From the NCBI GenBank assembly GCA_964356335.1, contig CAYHHI010000069.1, positions 1 to 9,511 of the forward strand: a stretch of 9,511 nt of DNA, read 5' to 3'. The translations under genes and the position numbers were made by a program. The notes under the pieces were generated by a model, which had not been told where the DNA came from, ran no database searches, and saw nothing but the letters and a program-made list of their open reading frames with translations. Below, piece after piece: positions 1 through 5,307 of the stretch (position 1 is the stretch's first letter; each line of letters starts with the position of its first letter). The stretch comes from CAYHHI01 sp964356335. GTDB taxonomy: Bacteria > Arandabacterota > Arandabacteria > Arandabacterales > Arandabacteraceae.

Positions 1-296
1 GGGTACTTGAGCTCCTTCAGCGGAATCTCGTAGTCGCCTTGCACGTACACCACCAACTCGTTGATCTGCTGCTCCAGGGTCGGTACATGACACTCCAGGC
101 AAGTCACGTCGTACTCGGCATGGGCATTAGCGCCGTAGTCTGACTCCTCCCACGACTCCACGTACGGGTCCATGATGTGGCAGGTGCCGCAGAATTCAGG
201 CTTCTCGTGGTACTGCCAGAAACCCACGGCGCCCACGCCGCCCAGAACCACCACGGCCAACAAGACCACGACCAAGACAATCCATTTTCTGGACAT
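1..296 (-). CDS. NapC/NirT/NrfH-like membrane-anchored multihaem cytochrome c, 3' end beyond the window
   Basis: The first 98 residues are visible. A short basic start (MSRKW) leads into one hydrophobic helix (about residues 6-27), the N-terminal anchor of NapC/NirT/NrfH cytochromes. The first haem site is C36-G-T-C-H40 followed by I-M42; this CxxCHxM form is the NrfH/NapC signature in which Met can ligate haem 1. A second site, CLECH, is at 66-70. The family takes electrons from menaquinol and passes them to a periplasmic or extracytoplasmic reductase, here most likely the Tat-exported flavoprotein of the cassette. From residue about 75 it matches the truncated cytochrome at 4523-4861, which carries four further CxxCH sites, so the complete protein may have six haems. 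The start is ATG with GAGGAGG 12 nt upstream; a promoter is visible at 414-442. Family assignment is confident; the partner is inferred from context. Confidence 0.85.
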   Translation of the reverse strand, partial: MSRKWIVLVVVLLAVVVLGGVGAVGFWQYHEKPEFCGTCHIMDPYVESWEESDYGANAHAEYDVTCLECHVPTLEQQINELVVYVQGDYEIPLKELKY

Positions 297-413
297 AGTT
301 CAAGCATGCCTCCTCACCGTTCCGCTGCGTCGTCCGCGTCCACGCCGCAGCCTGGGCCCCCTCCCTGTGCCCCTCGCCCCGCCCTGTGAGGCCAGCCCCC
401 ACCAGGGTGGGAG

Positions 414-442
414 ATGATACCCGTCATGCTCCACTCTGTCAA
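414..442 (-). promoter_or_regulatory. Sigma70-type promoter for the left cytochrome gene
   Basis: Read on the minus strand, a TTGACA -35 box (437-442) is followed after exactly 17 bp by a TATCAT -10 box (414-419). Transcription would start near 407, giving a leader of about 110 nt before the cytochrome ATG. A short inverted repeat, CCCACC-CT-GGTGGG on the minus strand (about 397-411), sits at the expected start point and could be an operator or a 5' hairpin. A second TTGACA at 530-535 lies in the same short context (ACTTGACAGACG) but has no good -10 box. The rest of 297-604 shows no gene. Confidence 0.7.
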
Positions 443-604
443 GTCGAGCCGGCTGAACTTGATCGTTCCCGCCGGACCTTCCGCGGGATACAGCCCCGCA
501 GTAACCGCCTAACACCATGGGACACCGTCTGTCAAGTCGCGCAACGACACGGTAGCCAGGTGGCGCTCTTCATCCCTCTGCCTCCTCTGAACACGGTTAA
601 CGAC

Positions 605-628
605 GAGAGCCCGATTTCTCGGGCTCTC
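605..628 (-). terminator. Intrinsic terminator-like hairpin downstream of tatA copy 1
   Basis: A perfect 10-bp stem (605-614 with 619-628) closes a 4-nt loop, GAAA on the transcribed strand, a GNRA-type tetraloop. The stem sequence GAGAGCCCGA recurs in the hairpins at 1052-1081 and 5071-5100. The T tract after it is weak (GTCGTTAACC), so termination may be partial. It follows the flavoprotein relic at 668-748 as a normal terminator follows its gene. Confidence 0.7.
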
Positions 629-667
629 CCCAGCAGAAGACAGTGGCACCGATGGTGCCATCAGACA

Positions 668-748
668 CTATTCCCAAGGCTCCTGCCCAGCGGCCTTCTG
701 ACCGACAAGGCACCGAAACACAGCCAACGCCGGTTCCGGACCTAGGAC
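668..748 (-). pseudogene. Relic A: decayed 3' end of a flavoprotein gene
   Basis: Minus-strand translation up to a TAG stop (668-670) ends ...PALAVFRCLVGQKAAGQEPWE. This resembles the C-terminus of the intact flavoproteins (EALFTGRIAGEHAAALQPWS and ETMAFGRVAGRNAAAEEAWA): the G-x-x-A-A core and the terminal W are kept, but the GRIAG segment is disrupted by a small frame change. At DNA level it matches relics B and C closely, and its match to relic B continues past the stop codon to the terminator hairpin. No start codon or upstream flavoprotein sequence remains. Seen: similarity and stop position. Inferred: remnant of a deleted gene copy. Confidence 0.65.
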
Positions 749-839
749 CACCTGTCTATGCCGGTGACTGTATCGCCTGCTCAGACTACTTTGCTTGTGG
801 GGCGAACAGCCCAAGGGGTCTTTGACTCAACTCAGGCGG

Positions 840-1028
840 CTAGGCTTCGCCGCTCTTGCTAGAGCTGGCCTCCGGGGCATCTTCCTCTGCCAAGCCCTGA
901 GTACCCTCTCTGAACTCCCTTATCCCCTGGCCTACGGCCTTGCCTATCTGGGGCAGCTTCCCCACCCCAAACACCAGCACGATGATCACCAAGATGATCA
1001 GCAGTTCTGGCACACCCAAATGTGGCAT
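840..1028 (-). CDS. tatA: TatA-family Sec-independent translocase subunit, copy 1
   Basis: This 62-residue protein has the full TatA plan: a very short N-terminus (MPHLG), a polar residue E8 at the start of the single transmembrane helix (about 6-21), the conserved F20-G21 hinge, then the amphipathic helix from about K24 (KLPQIGKAVGQGIREFREG) and an acidic, Ser-rich tail. TatA oligomers form the pore through which folded twin-arginine proteins cross the membrane; the obvious clients here are the cassette's Tat flavoproteins. An in-frame GTG at 1037 gives three extra residues, but the ATG at 1028 is preferred: GAGG lies just upstream and TatA proteins normally start at this position relative to the helix. 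It differs from the copy at 5308-5496 at only 3 of 62 positions. No tatC is in the window. Confidence 0.93.
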   Translation of the reverse strand: MPHLGVPELLIILVIIVLVFGVGKLPQIGKAVGQGIREFREGTQGLAEEDAPEASSSKSGEA

Positions 1029-1051
1029 GACTCTCACCTCGGTTTGAAGAG

Positions 1052-1081
1052 GGGGAGAGCCCGATTCGTCGGGCTGTCCCC
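1052..1081 (-). terminator. Terminator-like hairpin between relic B and tatA copy 1
   Basis: A 13-bp stem with one mismatch (1052-1064 with 1069-1081) closes a 4-nt loop, CGAA on the transcribed strand, and is followed by TCTTCAAACC. The arms share the core GGGAGAGCCCGA with the hairpin at 605-628. It lies only about 23 nt before the tatA start, so it could reduce readthrough into tatA or set its level. Confidence 0.65.
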
Positions 1082-1118
1082 AGCAGAAGACATTGGCAAC
1101 ACTGGTGCCATCAGGACA

Positions 1119-1187
1119 CTATTCCCAGGACTCCTGCGCGGCGGCCTTCTGGCCGACGATGCGGACAAAACACAGCGCGGAGGCCAA
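1119..1187 (-). pseudogene. Relic B: decayed 3' end of a flavoprotein gene
   Basis: Minus-strand translation to TAG (1119-1121) gives LASALCFVRIVGQKAAAQESWE. It aligns without gaps with the intact C-terminus ending EALFTGRIAGEHAAALQPWS, sharing the pattern ALxxxRIxGxxAAAxxxW. This is the clearest of the relics because the frame is preserved. It is followed by a hairpin (1052-1081) like the one behind relic A, and the DNA match between A and B runs through the stop codon to that hairpin. In copy 2 the equivalent interval between the Ig-like gene and tatA is only 90 bp and lacks the relic. Confidence 0.7.
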
Positions 1188-1237
1188 CTGGCAGAGACGT
1201 GCTACGCTAGCATGTTACTGCTGACACTCTGGGCTGC

Positions 1238-2182
1238 CTATTCCCACCACCCCCTCACTCTGACCGAGAGCTCTGCTGTTATGGCTACATCACCAGCTAC
1301 CTGGGCGGTTGTCTGATACTCTTTATAACCATCCTTTGACGCGTGCAGCTCATACTCGCCCTTCTGGACCTCCAACTTCGCCACTCCGCCTTCGTCGGTA
1401 TTGCCCCTGTATGGGTAGCCACGTTGTGGGCGCAAGAGAACGTGAGCGTTCTTAATTGGGGTCTTTGTGTCTTGTGCGATGACCTCTACCGTCACCACAT
1501 GCTCGGGCGGCCTTGCAGTTGTGAAGGCGAAGTGGTAGGAAGCCTCCTTGTGCGGAAGCTCCAGGTCTGGCTTCGGGCACTTGACCCTCCACCTGTAATG
1601 TCCCTCAACGTCCGGGGCCTCAAGTTCCACCCCCGCCCAATATAGCGCACGCGTACCCGGCCAAGGAACGCCACCCAGCGCTCCAGTCGCTACTTTCTTG
1701 CCCTTTTGGCCGTAGACTGCAACCTTCTGGCCCCCAAGGCTGCAGTCAGCGGAGCACTTGACTCCAACCTTGATCTTGAACTTACCGCCAAACGGTATCG
1801 GAAAAGGCACGTCCCAAACTGCTATGCTGGTTGAGTGGGGCTTGACGTTGAACGTCACTGGCGTGGAACTTACCCCATGAAGAACCCGTGCGACCTCTTG
1901 CGCTGGGAACACAACACTCCAGGTGCATTCCCCAAGCTCAATTGGAGCCTTGACTGTGAACTCATCAGTCTCGTTGATTTCCTCTTCGAAGCTGGTTAGC
2001 GCCACCTCTTTGGCGACGGTACTATCCTGAGCAATGATTCTCACTATCTTGCCCCGCAGGTCGCAGGCAGAAGGGCACGAGACCTTGACCTTCAACGATA
2101 TGTCGGTCCCCGCGTCGACTTCTGCAGCAGCTGGCTCAGTCATCTCCGTGTTCGTCTCGTGCGACCGAACTTCTCCTGTCAC
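1238..2182 (-). CDS. Two-Ig-like-domain protein with carboxypeptidase-regulatory-like C-terminus, copy 1
   Basis: This 314-residue protein has no clear signal peptide or membrane helix. Residues about 22-115 and 130-225 look like two related beta-sandwich domains: each starts with an IKV/LKV strand followed by a CxxxC pair (C36/C40 in SCPSACDLRG, C143/C147 in KCSADCSLGG) and a K/R-rich beta strand, suggesting internal duplication. Residues about 228-305 resemble a carboxypeptidase-regulatory or PEGA-type domain (VTVEV..KTPIKNAHVLL, then GGVAKLEV, GEYELHASKDGY). The specific function is not recognised; adhesion, scaffold or chaperone roles for the exported redox complex are possibilities only. 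The start is GTG with GAGGAG upstream; the copy-2 homologue aligns at the same point. A hairpin at 2239-2268 separates it from the flavoprotein gene and no good promoter was seen between them, so it is probably expressed by readthrough. Confidence 0.85.
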   Translation of the reverse strand: MTGEVRSHETNTEMTEPAAAEVDAGTDISLKVKVSCPSACDLRGKIVRIIAQDSTVAKEVALTSFEEEINETDEFTVKAPIELGECTWSVVFPAQEVARVLHGVSSTPVTFNVKPHSTSIAVWDVPFPIPFGGKFKIKVGVKCSADCSLGGQKVAVYGQKGKKVATGALGGVPWPGTRALYWAGVELEAPDVEGHYRWRVKCPKPDLELPHKEASYHFAFTTARPPEHVVTVEVIAQDTKTPIKNAHVLLRPQRGYPYRGNTDEGGVAKLEVQKGEYELHASKDGYKEYQTTAQVAGDVAITAELSVRVRGWWE

Positions 2183-2200
2183 AAACCACTCCTCAATGCC

Positions 2201-2215
2201 GATAGCCCCGCTATC
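2201..2215 (-). promoter_or_regulatory. Small hairpin just before the Ig-like gene's ribosome binding site
   Basis: GATAGC-GGG-GCTATC on the minus strand forms a perfect 6-bp stem with a 3-nt loop. It ends about 9 nt before GAGGAG, the ribosome binding site of the gene starting at 2182. It might affect translation or transcript stability; chance occurrence cannot be excluded. Confidence 0.3.
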
Positions 2216-2238
2216 CAGACCAGAAAAGACCTAACTAG

Positions 2239-2268
2239 AGAGGGGATCGGGTTAACCCGACCCCCTCT
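2239..2268 (-). terminator. Strong palindromic hairpin after flavoprotein copy 1
   Basis: A 30-bp palindrome centred on GTTAAC pairs over 15 bp with one A-C mismatch. On the transcribed strand it reads AGAGGGGGTCGGG, TTAA, CCCGATCCCCTCT and is followed by CTAGTTAGGTCTTTTC. It lies 45 nt after the flavoprotein stop codon and about 56 nt before the Ig-like start, so it is a terminator or a readthrough attenuator inside the cassette. Confidence 0.75.
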
Positions 2269-2313
2269 GGCCCTCACTTCAAGATCCTCCAAACGCTTTC
2301 CTAGGCGACAGCC

Positions 2314-4140
2314 CTATGACCAGGGCTGCAAGGCGGCGGCATGCTCTCCGGCGATGCGGCCGGTGAAGAGAGCCTCCGGAAAGTTTCCGCCGCCTAGGTA
2401 CATGTAGCCGTATATTGAGCCAAATTCCCCTGTGCTATACAGCCTCGGAATAGGTTTGCCCTCAACATCCAGGCTTTGAGAATGCTGGTTGTGCACCGGA
2501 CCCCCGTTCGTATTAATGTTCCCGATACACAATTCCATCGCATAGAACGGCGGGGTCTCTATGGGCACCAATTGTGCCGCAGGCCTGCCGAAATCTGGGT
2601 CGTTGCCGGCGGCACAGTATTGGTTGTATTTGTTGACGGCTTCTGCCAATCCCGCGGCGTCCATACCAACCACTCGTCCGAAGAAGTCTTTGCACACAAT
2701 GTTGTTGCCTAGCTCCTCGATGGTATCACCCTTAATTATCCATCCCTTCTCGATCTCCGCACTGTTGTCGTCGCTCCATTCGTACACCTTGTGTACCAGC
2801 GCGTAGTAATAGTTTCCAGGTGTACTGAGCGCGGCTTTCTTCCTCGTAGTCTCGTCAAAGATCATATACCACGGTACATTGGGATAATCAACGAAATCCA
2901 CTCCATCCAGGTATTCCTTCTTGTGGGAAAAGTGGAACGGTGGCAGAGTCTCCTTCGTGTGCACCCAATATATGCGCTCGTTCATGAATCTCTTGCCGTA
3001 TCTGTTCACCCAGATATGATCGGCAGTGTCGTTTATGGGGATTCCCACGCCATATTCTTCGCTCGCCAGCTTTGCACATCTGTGGTAGACTTCTGCGCTG
3101 TTCATGTGCCAAAGCTTCGCTCCCACACGCGCAGCCATCCATATGCCATCACCTGTGTTGTAGGGAGTACCCATGGTAGGAACAACTAGGGAATGGGAGT
3201 GGCTCGCGACAGACTGATGGATCATATCTTGATCGCATTCGAAGCCTCCGCAAGCTAGGATAACACCCTTTTTCGCTTTGACGTAGATCTTCGTCCCCCC
3301 TTCTCCGCGAAACCCTGTCGCCCCTTCCGCTGCGACGACGCCCAGTATCTCCTTGGTGCTAGGGTCCTGAATCAGTTCCTTCGCTGGAGTTGCCAACTTC
3401 AGAGTTCCGGCCTCCGCGCTGATTCCCCTGTCAGCTGCGCAACTTGAAAGGAATTCGAACATATTGACGCCGTTACCAATGCTTCCATCGGGGAGTTTGA
3501 TCCCCCAGACTTCACCTAATTGCAGGGTCTCAGATCCTGTAATACTAGCAGGCACGCAGGAAAGCAGCGGACGCAACGCCATGTAGCTAGGTTCGCCACC
3601 CAAGGACTCGATCCAAGCTGGAAGATCATCGCTAGCCAAAACCGTAGCACGGATCAATTCCTCATCAGTTACCGTACCCCAGCATTCCGCTCGTAGATAG
3701 TCAATAGCGTCCTCCACGGGACTGACGACTTGCACGAACCCCCCACAGCATCCCGTGTTTCCCCCACGATTCTCTGCGTCCTTTTCCAGTACGAGCACCT
3801 CCGCGCCCGCGTCGTAGGCTGCTATGGCTGCAGAGATACCAGCGCCCCCGCATCCCACAACCACCACATCCGCCTCATAGTCCCACCTCTCTGGGAGCCA
3901 GGGGGCCGGGCACTCTGCGGCAGGCGGGCAAGTAGGCACCGGCTTCGGGGTGTCAGCAGGAGCTGGGGTGGCAGCTGGAGCGCAGCTGGCTAGTGCGCCA
4001 GCACCTGCCACCGCCGCTGCGCCTTTCACAAAGTCCTTTCGCGATAGTTTCTTGCGCAATTCCTTTTCCTCTGGCATTTTGTCCTCCTGTATGGACTCTC
4101 TACGTGATACTGCACTTTCTGTCGCCCGCTCCTTACTCAT
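2314..4140 (-). CDS. Tat-exported lipobox FAD-dependent reductase (FAD_binding_2/fumarate reductase-like), copy 1
   Basis: A 608-residue flavoprotein. Residues 33-53 form a Tat-type lipoprotein signal: S-R-K-D-F-V-K at 33-39 (RK instead of the usual RR), a hydrophobic Ala/Gly stretch, and lipobox L-A-S-C53. A Pro/Ala/Thr linker with TCPPAAEC (70-77) follows. The FAD Rossmann motif is G96-C-G-G-A-G101, with E117 at the end of strand 2 likely binding ribose. Other family motifs are NTGDG (328-332), RYGKRFMNE (380-388), YSTGE (568-572) and GGGN...GRIAG (583-598). It should reduce an organic acceptor outside the membrane using electrons from the NrfH-like cytochrome. The HHTMGG His region reads INTNGG here, and the fumarate-binding Arg of the HGANRLGGN motif is replaced (near L582), so fumarate is unlikely to be the substrate. 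It has its own promoter and operator. Two in-frame ATGs (4140 and 4077) each have a strong Shine-Dalgarno sequence. Confidence 0.92.
   Translation of the reverse strand: MSKERATESAVSRRESIQEDKMPEEKELRKKLSRKDFVKGAAAVAGAGALASCAPAATPAPADTPKPVPTCPPAAECPAPWLPERWDYEADVVVVGCGGAGISAAIAAYDAGAEVLVLEKDAENRGGNTGCCGGFVQVVSPVEDAIDYLRAECWGTVTDEELIRATVLASDDLPAWIESLGGEPSYMALRPLLSCVPASITGSETLQLGEVWGIKLPDGSIGNGVNMFEFLSSCAADRGISAEAGTLKLATPAKELIQDPSTKEILGVVAAEGATGFRGEGGTKIYVKAKKGVILACGGFECDQDMIHQSVASHSHSLVVPTMGTPYNTGDGIWMAARVGAKLWHMNSAEVYHRCAKLASEEYGVGIPINDTADHIWVNRYGKRFMNERIYWVHTKETLPPFHFSHKKEYLDGVDFVDYPNVPWYMIFDETTRKKAALSTPGNYYYALVHKVYEWSDDNSAEIEKGWIIKGDTIEELGNNIVCKDFFGRVVGMDAAGLAEAVNKYNQYCAAGNDPDFGRPAAQLVPIETPPFYAMELCIGNINTNGGPVHNQHSQSLDVEGKPIPRLYSTGEFGSIYGYMYLGGGNFPEALFTGRIAGEHAAALQPWS
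4075..4088 (-). promoter_or_regulatory. Second in-frame start site with strong SD, flavoprotein copy 1
   Basis: AGGAGG (4083-4088) lies 5 nt before an in-frame ATG (4075-4077, Met22), giving a protein beginning MPEEKELRKKLSRKDF with a normal-length Tat n-region. The upstream ATG at 4140 has its own AAAGGAGGG. The same two-start arrangement is kept in the other flavoprotein (9300 and 9234), so either start, or both, may be used. Confidence 0.55.
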
Positions 4141-4165
4141 CTCTCACCCTCCTTTGTCCAATTCT

Positions 4166-4179
4166 GTGCAATATTGCAC
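4166..4179. promoter_or_regulatory. Perfect 14-bp palindromic operator GTGCAATATTGCAC, copy 1
   Basis: This fully symmetric site lies between the expected transcription start (about 4195) and the flavoprotein start codon, 26 bp before the ATG. It is identical at 9326-9339 before the other flavoprotein, whereas flanking bases differ. Position and symmetry suit a dimeric repressor binding just downstream of the promoter. The regulator is not in the window. Confidence 0.65.
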
Positions 4180-4201
4180 TACTACACACTCAACTTCAGC
4201 A

Positions 4202-4230
4202 ATTATGAACCAACTTCGTGCTTTTGTCAA
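4202..4230 (-). promoter_or_regulatory. Sigma70-type promoter of flavoprotein copy 1
   Basis: TTGACA (4225-4230), exactly 17 bp, then CATAAT (4202-4207) on the minus strand. The same architecture with a perfect TATAAT stands before the second flavoprotein, at the same distance from the operator and start codon. Transcription should begin near 4195, with a leader of about 55 nt. Confidence 0.85.
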
Positions 4231-4337
4231 GCCCCAGAGCGAGAGTATTGAAAGGTGATGTTGGACGTGCCTACGCGCCCGATACCATCGCTTTCGCCGC
4301 TGGACTGCCCCCTTCGACCGGGCTCAGGGAGGCTTCG
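4231..4337. repeat. Conserved upstream block shared by both flavoprotein promoters (copy 1)
   Basis: The sequence upstream of the -35 box matches 9391-9500 closely, including GTTGGACGTGCCTACGCG and CTTTCGCCGCTGGACTGCCC. It ends in CCCTTCGACCGGGCTCAGGG (4310-4329), which resembles a short interspersed motif I recall from many bacterial genomes. The block is part of the duplicated cassette and may carry activator sites. The rest of the gap, 4338-4522, shows no convincing gene, terminator or promoter; it contains further GGCTCA/GGCTCAGG fragments around 4340-4360. Confidence 0.6.
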
Positions 4338-4522
4338 TCAGGCTCACGACGTGGCTCAGGGTGCGCCCAGCGGCGCTTCCCGCGCCCTTTTTCCACATCC
4401 TCAGAGCCGATTTGTCACCGCCCTTCTTAACAGACTGCCAACATAGTACAATGCGCTGACCTAGTAATCAGTCGCCAAATCACCTATCTCAGTAGGAAAG
4501 ACTACCTGGTTGATGTTCACCA

Positions 4523-4861
4523 CTAATGACACGTACTGCAACTCTCAAAGGTGCCTGCGTGGTGACACGAATAGCAGCCCTTGATCAGCGGCGATTCCTT
4601 GTGCATCTTGTGGCAGAGGCGACAGTCCATCTCTCCATACTGAGAAGCGTGGGGATTGGCGCCCACCGTCTCCCCCAGGTCGGCGGTCATCTCCACGATT
4701 TCCTCATAGGTCCCATGCTCATGGCACTCGTAGCAACTCTCCTTGGCGTACTTGAGCTCCTTCAGCGGAATCTCATAGTCGCCCTGAAGGTACACCACCA
4801 ACTCGTTCACCTGCTGCGCCGCCGCCGGCCCAGCCTCGCAGGGCACCCCACAAACCATCAT
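4523..4861 (-). pseudogene. 5'-truncated NapC/NrfH-like multihaem cytochrome, copy 2
   Basis: From QQVNELVVY onward the reading frame matches the left cytochrome (QQINELVVYVQGDYEIPLKELKY), then carries four CxxCH haem sites: CYECH, CRLCH, CYSCH and a terminal CSTCH immediately before the TAG stop. The N-terminal membrane helix and the first two haem sites present in copy 1 are missing. They are replaced by MMVCGVPCEAGPAAA, with an in-frame TGA four codons before the first ATG and no Shine-Dalgarno sequence. The simplest reading is a gene that lost its 5' end, leaving no anchor or signal for export, so it should be non-functional unless expressed by an unseen route. It still shows what the missing 3' part of copy 1 probably looks like. 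A REP-like palindrome lies 56 bp upstream of the break. Confidence 0.7.
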
Positions 4862-4917
4862 GCACCACGGCGGTCAAGGCTTAAAGAGACAAGACGCCCT
4901 ATCCGCAATAGGCAATT

Positions 4918-4937
4918 ATGCCCGCCCAGGCTGGCAT
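4918..4937. repeat. REP-like imperfect palindrome (MPAQAGIH type)
   Basis: ATGCC...GGCAT arms enclose GCC-CA-GGC, an almost complete 20-bp palindrome with one mismatched pair. Its plus-strand translation begins MPAQAGIH, a peptide that I recall as a common spurious product of short interspersed palindromes in bacterial genomes. It lies between the truncated cytochrome and the terminator at 5071-5100; the rest of 4862-5070 shows nothing recognisable. Confidence 0.45.
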
Positions 4938-5070
4938 TCATCGCCTGGTTGCCCGTCCGCCACCCAGACCGAGGAGTTGTCCGGCGTCAGCTAGCCGTGC
5001 CCCGAGGCAGCATGGATGGCTCGCCCGATCCCGGAGTACCAGAGATAGCCCTCAGCTCCCTCTACGACAA

Positions 5071-5100
5071 AGGGGGAGCCCGACTTCTCAGGCTCCCCCT
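5071..5100 (-). terminator. Terminator downstream of tatA copy 2
   Basis: A 10-bp GC-rich stem (5071-5080 with 5091-5100), one mismatch and two more pairs close a GAAG loop on the transcribed strand. TTT follows (CCCCCTTTGTCG), better than the tail at 605-628. It occupies the same place after tatA and a flavoprotein relic as the hairpin of copy 1, with a related stem (GGGAGCC). Confidence 0.75.
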
Positions 5101-5139
5101 CCTGCCTAGCGCGATAGCGATGTCAATGCGCCTACCGGG

Positions 5140-5217
5140 CTACTCCCAGGGCTCCAAGGCGGCGTTCTGACCGACAAGGCAGCGAAACACAGCCAACGCC
5201 GCTTCCGCGCTGAGCAC
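5140..5217 (-). pseudogene. Relic C: decayed 3' end of a flavoprotein gene
   Basis: Minus-strand translation to TAG (5140-5142) ends ...EAALAVFRCLVGQNAALEPWE, nearly the same as relic A and related to the intact flavoprotein C-termini. Relics A and C share the odd ALAVFRC reading, so that frame change happened before the cassette was duplicated. It lies between tatA copy 2 and its terminator. No upstream flavoprotein sequence is detectable in the 90 bp up to the tatA stop codon. Confidence 0.65.
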
Positions 5218-5307
5218 CACGTGTCTACCCAGCGCTTCTAACACCCCCTGGAACCATTTGACCTGCGGGCCGAGGCCGCCCACGAGTCCTTAGCTCAACA
5301 AGGGCGA

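Noticed and set aside
104..307. Overlapping minus-strand frame starting MLELCPEN with a close SD
   Set aside because: Its ATG is nearer to GAGGAGG, but the translation is Trp-rich nonsense, while the frame starting at 296 gives a clear NrfH-like anchor and haem motifs.
386..745. 119-codon plus-strand open frame in the gap between tatA and the left cytochrome
   Set aside because: It covers a good minus-strand promoter, a perfect terminator hairpin and relic A, has no SD, and encodes no recognisable domain.
605..1081. Repeated hairpins considered as a CRISPR array or tandem repeat
   Set aside because: Only a few copies, irregular spacing of hundreds of bases and associated gene relics; no repeat-spacer periodicity.
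795..1316. 173-codon plus-strand open frame
   Set aside because: Antisense shadow of tatA, relic B and the Ig-like gene; low-complexity translation without family features.
4526..5170. 214-codon plus-strand open frame
   Set aside because: It runs antisense through the cytochrome haem motifs, the REP-like palindrome, the terminator and relic C, and its translation resembles no protein family.
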